Below are positions 49,261 to 61,852 of a stretch of DNA of 64,000 nt, one piece after another. The stretch's first letter is position 1, and every line of letters starts with the position of its first letter. The position numbers were made by a program, and so were the translations under genes. This stretch comes from Pohlia nutans (taxonomy: Eukaryota > Streptophyta > Bryopsida > Bryales > Mniaceae), in NCBI GenBank assembly GCA_022496805.1, contig CM040094.1:3929501-3993500 (forward strand), given 5' to 3'. The notes under the pieces were generated by a model that did no database searches, was not told where the DNA came from, and saw only the letters and a list, made by a program, of their open reading frames with translations.

Positions 49261-49526
49261 CCCCCCCCCCCCCCCTCGACGTTAATGCAAGCACTATAAT
49301 TCTCCCATGAGTTCCGTCTTTTGAGATTCTCATTTAGGGCACCTAGGGTCTGTTTTTGGCATTTTTTATTTTATTTTTGCAAAAATTGGAGCCTACGGTC
49401 CAAAATTAGTTTAGTAGGATCCTCTTGAGAATTTTAAACCCTTGGATGAGGGGGTTGTTTTTTAAGGTGGACCCTAACATGCACAGAATACGGAGCATGT
49501 TTTGTCTTCTTGCATTAACGTCGAGG
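49261..49526. mobile_element. 253-bp element with perfect 18-bp ends beside a poly-C tract
   Basis: CCTCGACGTTAATGCAAG at 49274 and its exact complement at 49509-49526 bound the segment. A run of 15 C lies directly at its left edge (about 49261-49275). No coding capacity. Confidence 0.65.
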
Positions 49527-52500
49527 AGAGGATTTAGAATCGAGATGAAATCATAATATATTGTGGGTGGATGAATGGTGTGGATACGTTTATCCGTTTG
49601 GACAAATTCTCATTCATTTCAACAAACTTTCATTCAATTTGGATGAGTTTTGAAAAAATCATTATTAGTGTTGTCTCTTGTAAATGCCGTGGGCCATAGT
49701 ATATGGCGATTTTCGTGTAGTGGGTGTCCAAAAATGAGAATTCAATACAGTAGTATGTATTGGTAGAAATCTTGTCTAATATGACATATCTTCAATGACT
49801 AAAGACCACTTTGACAAGATTTCTACTAGTGATAGTATATTGTTCTTAAACCACCAACTTAAAAAATATGGTCTATTTCTTGTAGTGCTCTTTTTGAAAG
49901 AATATATTTTTTCCTTTTAGGAAAATAAAGTTCATGAGGAATGCACATATTTTCATGATTTTATTCCCAATATTCAAAACTAAATACCGGTATAATCTTT
50001 CAAAGTGAAAAGTACTTTATGACCCATATAGATTTTCACATATCCACACCATGTGTTACTGATTTTCACTCATGATAATACACTAAACCACCAACTACTG
50101 TACCTTCCTAGTAGCTTCGTCAGTCTTCCAACAAATAATTAATATTTTTTTACTAAAGTCATGTTTCTCAGTCCAAAATAGAGTTTCATAAATTTTGATT
50201 CACGGGAAAAAAAAAAATACTTGTGTTTTGGACTTTCATCCAAATCCACATTTATCTAAAGAAATTTCATTGAGATTTAAGAACTATTCATTCAAGAGTT
50301 GTACTTTAGGGATAGTTTCACTCCCATATCCCAATTATTCAAGTGAGGCAAAACCTTGTGCTTTATACAAAATTCAGTGTATTAGTGCAAACAATGAATG
50401 TGGGATATTTAGAACTCTCACACTTCTTGTTCTCTTTTAACCCCTAATTGACACGGGGGATAAGGGAAAAACCTACATGCGTTATGAAATGTTAATTCTG
50501 CAATTTTGATGAAGTTTGGTTCAAAAGAAAAAAATGAGAAGCATGACATTTTGCAATTATCCGTACAGTCATTCTTCTAAAAATAATTTTAGATACTCAT
50601 TCAATGAATTTAGAAGCATTTATCATATAATATTCACTAATATTACAACATTAAAAACTAGGGCTACGCGATGGCGGTGATGCTACTTGTCAATGAAATG
50701 AAAATCATAATCTATCACGTTGTTTGGAATTTACTTGTATTCATTATTCATTTTCATGATACAATATTATGGTTTCAATAGTGTCCTTCCAAACTAGGTT
50801 CTCCTCTATTGTTTCCCTCTACAATAGAGATATTTGCAAAGTAGAGAAAAGAGAGGTTTTTCAAGCCATGCTAATGAAAAGTATTAGGATCTCACTCATA
50901 AACAAAAAGGTATCCTTGGAGCTGAAAAGAATTGCGGTATGAAATGCATTTGTTGAAAATAAACTAATAAATAATAAAATGACCAAGTGAATTTGGCCCC
51001 GTGCTAAGGTGTGCCATTGGAGTTGGGACTAGAGTGGTTCAAAATTGTCATCCATGACCAAAATTATCCCGCCATCGGAGTTTGAACCTTACAGTGAGTC
51101 ATTTTGTGGCTCCAAAGAACCTCATCCACTTCTATTTCACGAATGGCACCTTATTGCACCTTCTCTTTTTTACTTGTAGCATGAAGTTTACGATCCTCTT
51201 CCAAGTACAATATGGGCTGTAGAAGTCTGAGTCACTCGAAAGAAGAAAAGACCAAGCTCAAGATTCTCTTGCAGCACGACGGCTAATAAAGACAAAAAAG
51301 AATAAAAATAGCTTGTCGGAAGCTACCCCCGGAAAAAACCTGTCAAAAAATATAGAAAATTTATTTTATAGATGAAGTTCCATTCTATGGACACAGCAAA
51401 AGAACCCAAAATGCTCTATTCAAGAATGTTATGTGTGCAATGATAATGTGACAAGCGTGCAGGATAGTGTGCCAGATTTGACATTTCAATCACTTAAAGT
51501 CATAATAAAAAAGTTGTAAAACGGATTACCTTTTTCTTTCAAAAAGTATTAATAACTATGACAAAAAAGTAAGATTGCACTTGATCTAGTACAGCACAGT
51601 ACATTGTACAACACTAGGGCTCAAAGGTAGATGCAGGGACAAGTTCAAGATCTCCGTCAGTGGGAACCTGGGCTGTTGAGCTAACTTACACTGTCAAAAG
51701 CTTCTCTAGAGCAACATTAAATGAACTGCAGCATGCATGCAAAATGATTAATGTACCCTCATAGAAGGTTTGTACAATTTTTTTTAAATTTTTTAGTTTG
51801 AAAATTTCTTATTTTGCCACATGTCACATAGCATATTCGTTCAACTTACAAAACAGTTCAAAATAATTAAATCATTCTCCACATTTTGTATGAACATGGT
51901 ATGTGGGTATGGTATCAATTTCAATCTGCAACGTGCTTGGTTTCGCATTTTTAAAAGTCTTGTATCAATGGTTCTTTGTCAAAGCAAGAGACAGTGAGTC
52001 GAATAAACGCTTTATTCATGCTAGCCTCAAAAGAGGACCAAAGTTCTTACTTACAAAAATATACGAATTTTCCTTTGCTCGAATGTAATTGTTGGTTTGT
52101 CTTGGAGACGATATGGGTCAATTTTATCGCCTAATCACATGATGGAGAAATCCAAACTGCACATCAAAAGATATTTGTCTCAATGTGTCCAATTTCTATA
52201 CTCAAGCCCAAGAGTTATTCTTTAACTTCAAAAAAAGTCCACAACTTGAGTACACCATTGTGCATTACAGAAAAAACCAGGCCTTCAAAAGGATGCTAAC
52301 TCAACCACATTGCCATGCAAAAATAAAAAATAAAAAATAATCTTTTTCCCATAAAGAATATTTTAAAAACCTTGATTGACGTAGCACTATTTTGGCCACG
52401 TTAGATTGAATTTAAAAAAAATAAAAATTTGTGAATACTTTTTTGAAAGTTTAATTCTTTTTAAAAAAATATTATTTTATTATTTTGGCATGGCAATTTG

Positions 52501-53425
52501 GCTGAGTTAACAACCTTTTGGAGGCCTAAATTTTTGGTAATGATTTGACACGGTGTTATACTCAAGATGTACATGCATGTTTAGATAGATGTAGAGTTTT
52601 TCTTTTTTCTTTTTTCTTTTTTCTTTTTTCTTTTTTTTAAAATAAATAAATTAATCTCTAATAGTTACACTTGAGTTACAATAATTTGTAAAAAAAATCA
52701 CATGCATAGAACATTTTTATGTGTCATTTCATTGAAATTTTGCATTTCAAGATTGTACACGTGTGGAAAAATGGTTCAATTCTTCCCCAATTTGTTTGTT
52801 CAATAGAAGATTTAATCACACACATCCATGTATGCATCACCTCAATTAAGGCCATATAATCATACATCACCCTTTTGGTAACCATATATCACCTCTTTGG
52901 CAAACAAAATACCCAAGGATGCACTATATGGATCAAGTGCATTCAAAGGGTATTTTACGGGGCTATGAGGTAATGTGAGTATTCTATGATATAAAAGAAT
53001 GTTCATGGTATATTCTATGAATATATATATATTTTGAGACACCCTAGATTATTTACAATGAAAATTTTCGCATTCATTTCAAGCTATTTTACATCAAAAT
53101 AATTCAATAATGTCTTTTAAATGAATTAAAATACCCCTCCTTTTAATTGCACGTTGGCAACAAAAACTTGAGGAGTGCATTCCTGAGAACAAGATACATA
53201 AGTTTAATTTCTAAGCGTCCACTCTATATTTTTGTGGTGTAGGAAAATTGAACCCATCTTGCAAATCATTTGTTTGTATGAAAATGACTTTAGTTGATAC
53301 CATTGACACTATTGATCTTGTAGCATAGAACAAAAGCTTTTAAATGATATACTGCAAACTAAGATAAATTGAATAAATGCCACTATTGCAAAGTTCATTT
53401 ACGCGAATGGCCATATTAGGCATCT
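49527..53425. other. Spacer with a MITE copy and simple repeats, no gene
   Basis: Holds the second copy of the 44307 MITE (about 49543-49720). A repeat start (TTAACCCCTAATTGACAC) lies at 50438, with a relative near 18830. A (TTTTTTC)n run lies at about 52594-52630. Open frames at 50195-50440 and 51903-52088 show no domain. The interval is long and gene-free as far as can be seen. Confidence 0.45.
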
Positions 53426-54602
53426 TAACCCCTAAAGGACCGGAGTGTTTTTCCTCCAAAAACACTCCAATGCTGCCATTTTTACTCCCCCATGCAAAAA
53501 ATCCAAAAGAATGTTATTTTTTACCTTCTAACCGTAAGATCTTGTCCTAAACTATTTGAAAAACATACACAACAAATTTCGTTCATTTTGACCGCACGGA
53601 TTGCAAGATAATTGCGTTTGATGGAAAAAAACACCCCAAAAAAACACATGCCCGAAAATTTCAGATGCGTTTGACCACAGCTACATCAAAAAAACCTCAC
53701 TACTGAAACTTGTCGCACTTCACTTTCACATTCTATATGATGTTACTTAGTTGTGTACCAATTTTCGTTGCGTTTGGAGATGTTTAGGATGTTGAATAAC
53801 ACCTTGCACTTGTTGGGGGTTTAAAAGTTCAGAAAAGACTATATGTTTTTGGAATTGCAATATTTTCGACTTTCTTTATTTAAAATACAAATCCGAGCGG
53901 TGAAACACAAGTACATTCCACCCTCTACAAAATGGCGAAAAAAAATTTGAAAAAAAAATAAATCTCCAAGTTTTAGAAGACATGTAGCACATTTTCTAAG
54001 AATTTTGGGGGTTAGGGGGGAAATAAAGGGTGGAGGAAGGGAATTGAAGTGCCAACCCATTCCAATGTTCATGACCCCACTAACTCTCAAGGTACACTGC
54101 CACGTGGCAGTCCCTCATTGGACGATTTTTTTTAAATTTTTTTTTAAAAATGATTTTATTTTTCAATTTATTAAATAATATTTTTAATTATGAAATTGAA
54201 CTTTTAGTTTAAAATAATATTTTTCAGTTTAAAATAATAATTTTTATTTATAAAAAATTAATTTTTAATTTTTAATTTTTTTTATGAGTTTGGGAAACGA
54301 GGTGGTCTTCTGCCCCCCACAGTCCACCCCATTTTCCACACACCGCCCATCTTGTTGCCCCCCCCCTAAAATTCAACTATTTCTCTACTGCCCCGCTGCC
54401 CTTTCTCCCGAAAAAAACACATTTCCCCTCATAACTTTCACATACGGTGTTGGAATTCAAAAAAAAAAGAATCCCCATTTTCGTGGCACATTGGGGACTC
54501 TACTATTAAATTCCCTTCAAAATTCGATTAAAAATGTGTTCACCGGAACCTACCCGATTCTCTAAATGTCCTAGTTAGGACACTTGGTTCTTTAGGGGTT
54601 AA
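53426..54602. mobile_element. 1.18-kb TTAA-flanked element
   Basis: Starts TTAACCCCTAAAGGACCGG and ends TTCTTTAGGGGTTAA. It is the second largest element of this type here. Open frames at 53839-54090 (minus) and 54284-54565 (plus) are unlike known transposases, so it appears non-autonomous. Confidence 0.7.
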
Positions 54603-54864
54603 TCAACTTAGTGTGGAAAGAGTTTTGATCCGTAATTTTTGAGATTTGTTGAAGGGATTCTACCTTTTGTAACAATAGAATTCTAACTTTTGATGGGATG
54701 GTAATTTGCATACATATGTGATGTATTGATTGAACGATACAATTATGCAAAGGTGAAAAATCTAAGTTCGAGTAGCTCTTGAAATTTTGCGCACAATGAG
54801 CTATGCATTTAAATTTTTCACACAACTAGCTAACATTTCTATATACACGACGTCGAAGTTGGAA

Positions 54865-55235
54865 TTTGAGTTAACCAAAAACAGAACACAAGTTGGTCTT
54901 TGGGGCTATTGTAATCCCAAAATGGAGAAGGATCTGTAAAACCCGGAAAATGGGGAAGTTGGGTGAAGGAATCTGGAAGCAACTTGCAAGCTGCTTCTTG
55001 AAAACTGTCAGACAAAAGGACCTCGCAAGAGCCTTTGAGTTGAGCCAACGATGCTCTGACAGCCAAAATACATGTTCAACTAGTTTTGTCGTCTTTTTGA
55101 TGACAAAACTACTTGAACATGTAATCTATCTATGGATTTAGTAGAATCATGCCAGTTGACTCGGCTGCTCTTGACTCACTTCCAACTCACCTTACCTAAC
55201 ATGAGTTTTAGCTTCTTTTTTATTAACTCCATTGT
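54865..55235. mobile_element. Possible further member of the GTTAACC MITE group with a hairpin
   Basis: Has GAGTTAACCAAAAAC on the left and a weak complement TTTTTTATTAACTCC near 55225. A hairpin at about 55070-55122 pairs ACATGTTCAACTAGTTTTGT with its near complement. The element boundaries are uncertain. Confidence 0.4.
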
Positions 55236-55720
55236 CTTGATAAAAAACACCATGCAGTCACAACCTTGTATTATATGATAACTAAGAGCAAGTTCAAACC
55301 ACCACAAACAAGCATTGCAGCTCTATCTACATTCTTCACAAAGCACCAAACTATTGATCCACAACCAATTCAGGTGCTTGTGCACAAATTTATCCATTCA
55401 AGAATGTAATCTACAACCCAAATATAAATTGTTGAATTGCAAACAAATGATCACAAATGACACAATATGACAAAAGTCCGTGATAAACAACAAGATGTTG
55501 AAATTCTACACAATGATAATCTTCGTCATACCTGGCAGGACGGCCTCCACTACTTCCCGGTTAGCTCTCACCAGTATTGACTAAAAAAAGTACCTTATGG
55601 TATGATGAACAAGGTATGGAAGTTTTTTCTCGTTACTAAATGATCGCCGAATGAATGAGGCATCTACAAAAGCAAATCTAGTGGACCTTGACCACCAAAT
55701 AAAAAGCTACCACATTTGAT

Positions 55721-58709
55721 CTATGCTATGAAGACCACAAATATCAACAAAAATGTGATAAGAACCATGAATATTTTCAAAATGAGCCACCGATTTGATG
55801 AGATGCTGTTGTAATACTTCAGCAATTGCCCTTGAGCTCCTTCAACGTTGACCAGTGATTCATCCATGTTCTCATCGATTCTGCGGTTATCCACGGCAAC
55901 AAAATAAGTTTCTTGCAAAGACTCAAAAGCAATGTGATCAACATACGTAGAGTACTGAGAGTTGCCTCTCAAGGTATACACATAAAACATCTCTGTCAAA
56001 ATCTAGTTACTGTTTTGAAGAGATGTTCCTACCGAGAATCAGACAGGAATGTTTCTTGAATGAATGACAGCATGAATGATTCACCACATATTTGATGATG
56101 GCAAAGTCTTTCCTACAGTGGAAGGAATGGCTGCCTAACAGAATTCATTGTTCCTCTAGATGTCAATTAGATGTTAGGTTGAGATCTATAAATATCAGTT
56201 GAAAATTAATAAGAGACTCGTTTTCCAGAAGTAGGAAGATCCGGACTTCACTCTTATTATTGCAGATGTAAGTGATACCTGATGGCCAATTCGCCTTGCT
56301 GAGATACCATGGTGGCAATTGTGTGAAAATGTTGCTCAGCTCTGTGATAGTGGACTCCACATTGTGAAGAGCCTCAGAACGATTTTGCATGTAGCTGTCC
56401 TGCACAGGAACTATTTGTTGTTGTTGCTGCTGTTGCTGTTGTCCTTGAGTCTGCAGGTTATCGGATCCATCAGCTGTATGACGGCGCCTGCAACTTAGCA
56501 CCCAAAGCGAAAATGTGAGTTCACAGAAATTACGTTCATCGATCAATGCAGGACGCCTTGAACATAAGCCCACAATAGTTTCGAGTCTTCAAAGTAAATC
56601 ATCCACACTGAACGGTACTCAGTGTAGCTGTAGCAAAAATGGACACATACAAGCATCGTGCTAAGTGACGCTGAGGCTCTAAGAGTACCTTGAGCTGAAC
56701 AGCTCGGAACTAGTGGTGGACCCGTTCCCCCATGGTGCAGGGGCAATACTCGAAGCAATGGAGGTACTCGGGGCCACAGCTACTAATGGTCCTTTTCGTG
56801 TAAAAGCATTGCTCTGCCCTTTCGCAGGAGAAACTGTGAAAAGCTGGCGTCGATTTTCATACCCCTTCAGATTCTGCAGAACTTCGGAAATGAGTGAAAC
56901 CAAACAGAAATGTTGCGAGAATTTAGCATAAAGGAATTCAACAAACAATTCCGATACTAATATATTATACCAAAAAGAACTGGCGAGTATAAAAAATGAG
57001 ATCAGAAAACGAGTCTGAGGACTAGGCTGCATAAACTTCGAAAGCTTAACCCCTAAAGGATCAAGATGGTCTCATGTTTTTTTAGCAGTTTTGAGTAGGT
57101 CCTATATAGACTTCCTATTGTTTAAATTTATTTATTTTTTGACCAACGCATGGAATGTTCTTCACTCATTCCGGTGATATACAATCTGGTCCAATCTAGA
57201 TTATCTTTTTTTCACAATATGATCAATTGAGTTTGTCATTTTAAAACCATGAATCCTTGGTCCTTTACAGTTCCGGTGATTTATGATTTGGTCCAATCTA
57301 AATTATCTGTTTTCACAATATGATCAATTGAGTTTGTCATTTTAAAACCATGAATCCTTGGTCCTTTACGGTTCCGGTGATGTATGATTTGGTCCAATCT
57401 AAATTATCTTTTTTCACAACATGATCAATTGAATTTGTCATTGGACAACCATGAATGCTTGGACCTTTTGGAGTTAATGGATGCACGCATGAACAAATAC
57501 TGGATCCCAGAGAAGGCTATCAGTTGCAGTACGACCTCTCGCTTCCTAACTCCACAACACGCGCTCAATCTAAGCTAGCAACTGTTCAGCAAGATGAGGT
57601 GAGACAAAAAAAGTCAATAACCATTAAAAGATGTCTAACCTCTGTGCGCAACGTGAGGACATCCTTGAACTCCTTAGTAGCGTACATGAGACGATTCTTC
57701 AATGAATCCACGACTGTGGAAGAATGTTCACTACTTTGCTTAGTTGTGTTTGCCCCGTCGTTCCTCGAGACACACAGAACTTGTAGATCAGAGATGGCAG
57801 AATTTAATGCTGAAATGTCTTGTCTGATTACTGATGTGAGCTCCTGGATCTCGATTGCAGGATCATCAAACATTGAAGTCCGCTTCGCCACTATACAATG
57901 CACCAATCAGAAAACTTAGTTACTGAGCAGGCCAATCGTGTAAATACTCTTCTTGCAGGCTATTACTGTAGGGCAATGCAATAATCTTTCAACCAGCCTT
58001 AAAGTGCACTAATGAAAATGCAGTCAAGAAAAAACATTCAACTAAGATGATCCGTTGTAGATAATAGTACTGTATTAAACAATCTCAAGGTGAATATCTA
58101 AGATGAACCAAGAACAAGATCTCATGGTGCTCATCATCTACATCGTGGCAGAAAAAACAAAACACTAACAAAATTTCAATTAAAGTATCACTATGTTAAC
58201 TTGATAAAAGATAATTGCATCGTTTCCACATTCTCTCCCGCCAAAACTCACTCCATTTGAAAAGGTCTAAAGATTGCGCAGGTCTTTCAAGAATTCCAAA
58301 AGCCTTATACTCGGTCGACTATCATTCTCGAAACCTTACCAACTACATCTCAAGCATCTCACACCTCTGATTCTTGCATGCTTAAGAAGACAAAATGGAC
58401 AACCTCACTTATAAGCTGAATGAATCCGATTCAAAAGCTACAAGAGAGTGCCTCTCGAAAGTAAGAGAGCCACTCACATTTCGCCAGCTTAGAGAGTTTC
58501 TGCGAGGTCTGATGTATACTCAGCCCGATTTGGCTCGCGCGCTTATTGAATTCCGACGCCACGGAATTAGATCCCGACGACGGCGCCGTCTCTCCATTTC
58601 CGGCCGCATGTGAGCCGTTCAAGGAAGAACTCGGCTGCGACGACGAAGCTTTCCGCAACCGATCCGCAATCGCAATAAACTCCGACGTCCGGTCGCGCGA
58701 CACTGCCAT
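55721..58709 (-). CDS. SYP3: SYP31/32 (Sed5-type) Golgi syntaxin with an apparent frameshift
   Basis: SYP3/Sed5 Qa-SNAREs mediate ER-Golgi and intra-Golgi membrane fusion. Exons: 58709-58478, 57890-57640, 56873-56689, 56487-56279 and 55880-55721. Recognisable segments in order are EFNKRASQIGLSIHQTSQKL (exon 1), KRTSMFDDPAIEIQELT (exon 2), YENRRQLF (exon 3), a Gln run then VPVQDSYMQNRSEALHNVES (exon 4), and NVEGAQGQLLKYYNSISSNR with a C-terminal membrane anchor (exon 5). Without the defect the length would be about 345 residues, near SYP32. In exon 4, near 56315-56316, one base is missing after IFTQL: the family's ATMVSQQGE is found only in the next frame, so the frame as given runs out of the SNARE motif and stops early in exon 5. 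Splice phases fit only if one base is restored. It is either an assembly error or a recent null allele. Confidence 0.9.
57046..57477. mobile_element. MITE with a triplicated 3' part in a syntaxin intron
   Basis: Starts TTAACCCCTAAAGGATCAAG and belongs to the 33701 family. The right part, starting at TTCCGGTGAT, is repeated three times at 57169, 57271 and 57372 (period 101-102), each ending near ATGAATCCTTGGTCCTTT. The last copy ends in GGAGTTAA. It lies between exons 2 and 3. Confidence 0.8.
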
Positions 58710-58717
58710 CTCCGCTA

Positions 58718-58726
58718 AAACCCTAA
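58718..58726 (-). promoter_or_regulatory. Telo-box in the syntaxin leader
   Basis: AAACCCTAA on the plus strand (TTAGGGTTT on the coding strand) lies nine bases upstream of the start codon. It is the same motif as in the NAC intron array. A role is inferred from the motif only. Confidence 0.4.
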
Positions 58727-59154
58727 CCTCTGCCTCCACCAAATTTGCGCTACCTCTCCACAACTTGGATCTCGTCTCATCACTTCATCTCCTTCGCTCC
58801 GCAGCTCCATGCTCCGCTCATTGCAACCGAATTCGCTTTCCTTGATGAAAAAAGATCACCTCCGCACTAATTTGCAACAAGAACTGCTGTTCTGATTAGA
58901 ATCGACCAAACTTTTTGCTGTAAACTTGCTCTGACTAGAATCGAGTGATTGAAGGTCGCGTGCGGTGATTGTTTGCAAGTGATATGAACAGATTACTACC
59001 TTAGTTCGGCGGATTGTTACGAAGAAGGACGCGCAATGAAGGATTGAAGGAGAAATCACAAGGCGCTTCCGCGTGGAAGGCTGATTGGCGTTGGGCTAAT
59101 TAATAGTCAGTGGAAGATGAGTCAAAATACAGTGTGACTCCACTTCACACTTCT

Positions 59155-59484
59155 TTAACCCCTAAACGTCACAGCGTCCAGAAACTGGATCATGAATGGA
59201 TTCAAAGTCCTGTAACTTTTTCATACAATCTCGGATGACTTTCATCCAAGTCACCTTTGCAAGCCTATTAAGTTCTCTACCAATGAGAGTAAATCTCTTG
59301 TGATGGGAAGATGTCCATAATATTGGAGAGGCCTCCAAATGCAAATATGTCAAATTTGTTGGGTAGATTTCATGCATGCAATGGTCCTTTCATGTACACT
59401 TATTGTACATTTGAGCTATGCTAAAATCTATTTTTCAGACTAGCATCTACTTGTGTTCAAAGGATCGGTACGTTTAGGGGTTAA
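59155..59484. mobile_element. 330-bp TTAA-flanked MITE, copy 1
   Basis: Starts TTAACCCCTAAACGTCAC and ends GGTACGTTTAGGGGTTAA. A close copy is at about 61523-61852. Both keep a minus-strand frame starting MHEIYPTNLTYLHLEASPI. It abuts the element at 59481, sharing TTAA. Confidence 0.85.
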
Positions 59485-59712
59485 CCCCAAAACGTCTGAA
59501 AGTGCCTTTGTGGCCAGTAGAATACGGTGTATTTTTTTAGTACTTGGAATGAATCCAGACCTTTTATAGGTTTGAGTTCAACACAGAAGCTGAAATTTAC
59601 ATCATGCGGTTTTAGTGAGCTATTGAGATCCCAATTTAGAACTTCTTGTTGGTAGCAAATGCCAATTATACAGCCATGTATCTACTATCCCCATGGGACG
59701 TTTAGGGGTTAA
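59481..59712. mobile_element. 232-bp TTAA-flanked MITE (39925 family)
   Basis: Starts TTAACCCCAAAACGTCTG and ends GGGACGTTTAGGGGTTAA. The interior matches 39925-40161. Its right TTAA is followed at once by CCCTTTACGCCC, the start of a third element family, so three elements lie end to end. Confidence 0.8.
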
Positions 59713-60287
59713 CCCTTTACGCCCAAAGTGGTTTTGGAGGGTGTGTGACTTCAAGGTTAAATAGAATTTGGGTTGAATTTTCAAAAATAAAAGTAAAGAT
59801 GTTCAGCAATGGCCTGTGTCAACACCTCTTCATTTCAATCTTTTATGTCAAGAATAGACTCATACATAGTTATTGTGAATTTTATAAGTGAGAGTGACTT
59901 ATCAATGTACGGTTTAGGACAAAATTTATACGTTAAAATAAGAAAGGAGTTGGTACATTGATGAAGATCAGACTACATACACTAATGGAACATGTATATA
60001 AGAGAACACAATCCAAAAAAATAAAAATACAAGATAACAAACTTGCAAACACAAGAAATACCACATAGTACGTGTGTTGTATTTGGAAGTATTTGCGGTA
60101 TTTTGAGGTATTTGCAGCATTTTGGTGTTTTGTACATAGGTATTTGATTAGCTAACAAAGTCAGATTTCAAAGTTTCTTTTTGTATCATTTACATAATCA
60201 AAAGTTACACGCTGAACTTCAGACACCGGACTGAGATGGTTCACAGATTTTCCAGCATTTCATTTTCTGATGATCTAGTGACCACCC

Positions 60288-60708
60288 TAAGGTGGTTACC
60301 CCATTCTCAACTGAATAAAAAAATACGGATAGGAGACGTTGATATTATTTAGTATTATTATTTTTTAGAGTTAGGCAAGAAGAAATAGATTACAACACAA
60401 GTTGAAACATAATTTTTGGATGAAGAATGAATTAGTTATAAAATTTTGAAGTTGAAGCATGACACATCCCATTCACGTCACGTAGGTAGAGTTGTTACTA
60501 TCTAAAGAAAATTTGTATTACACACACTAAAGATGCTTCAATCAACAACAACGAATCCATAACCACACTTACATATACTAAAACCAACAAGAGGGAACCC
60601 ATTATCAACTTTAACTCATGCTACAACCAACATCATTGCACCATTGCCTATGGAAAATGCCCTTAGTTGTTGTTTAAGGCGCTAGTTGGGAATGGGGTAA
60701 CCACCTTA
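60288..60708. mobile_element. 421-bp MITE with AAGGTGGTTACCCC ends
   Basis: The 24-bp ends (TAAGGTGGTTACCCCATT...) are inverted copies with one mismatch. Flanks are TAA/TTA, suggesting a PIF/Harbinger-type origin. On its right it runs into the left-truncated family copy at 60714. Confidence 0.75.
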
Positions 60709-60713
60709 AATTC

Positions 60714-61253
60714 AAATTGGGAGGTGCAAAAATCCTTATAAAATGCAATTAAAAGGGATATTTTGGACTTGGTGAATGAACAAAAGTTGTACATAATGAA
60801 TTTTAGATTTTACCATATAGTTGAATCTATGATTGCAATCATCAATATTTTGTATGAAATTTGAAACTTAAAACCTAAAATTCTTTTGTAATTCAATTAC
60901 AAAGAAGATATTGACAATCTATGGATGAAATTTGTTGTGATGGGTTTAAATGTAATACTCTGAGTGTAGTGATTTTGGGGGATTTTTCAATTGCTTAAAT
61001 TTATGAGTTGGCTTTTTCAAGAGGACTTTTGAACACTTTTGAACTAAGATCTTAGAAATTTTTGGTGAATCATTGCAACATGAAATGAGGCATAACAAAA
61101 ATCACAAATCATCCCCTTTCTAATCGGTTCTCATATGCATTAAGTTCACTTCCAGTAAAATCTATAGTAAAAAATTCACATGGCAAAAAGTGTGTGACGG
61201 ATGAAATTTGTACGTCCTTCAAAAAAATGAAAGCTTAGGCAATTAAGGGTTAA
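60714..61253. mobile_element. About 577-bp MITE family, copy 4 (left end lost)
   Basis: Contains CTTATAAAATGCAATTAAAA and ends CTTAGGCAATTAAGGGTTAA. Its left end has been replaced by or truncated at the 421-bp MITE. Confidence 0.7.
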
Positions 61254-61522
61254 CCTTTGAAAGTTGCAATCCTTTGTAGAGAAGTCAAAGTACACTTTCA
61301 TGTACAATTTAGCAAAAATTACAATGTTTTTGTAATATTTTGTAATATTTTTTATACATGAAATTGTGTGTTTACTATTAGTTCTAAAAAGTTCAAATTT
61401 TTTATATTTGAAACAAACTCTTTACAAAATTTCAAGTCAAATATTTCAAAACTTCATTTAAATTACAAAAACTCCAATTTTTCTTTTTCTTTTTCTTTTT
61501 GGAACAAGTGCAAGTCTATACA

Positions 61523-61852
61523 TTAACCCCTAAATGTCCTAGTGTTCAGAAACTGGATTATGAACGGATTCAGAGCCTTGTAACTTTCTCATACGATTAT
61601 AGATGACTTTCATCCAAATCACCTTTGCAAGCCTAATAAATTCTCTACCAATTGGAGTAAATCTCTTGTGATGGAGAGATGTTGATAATATTGGAGAGGC
61701 CTCCAAATGCAAGTATGTCAAATTTGTTGGGTAGATTTCATGCATGCAAGGGTCCTCTCATGTACACCTAATGTACATCTGAGTCATGCTAATATCTATT
61801 TTTGAGGTTAGCATCTACTTGTGTTCAAAGGATCGGTACATTTAGGGGTTAA
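61523..61852. mobile_element. 330-bp TTAA-flanked MITE, copy 2
   Basis: Starts TTAACCCCTAAATGTCC and ends GGTACATTTAGGGGTTAA. It is strongly similar throughout to 59155-59484, including the small minus-strand frame. Confidence 0.85.
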
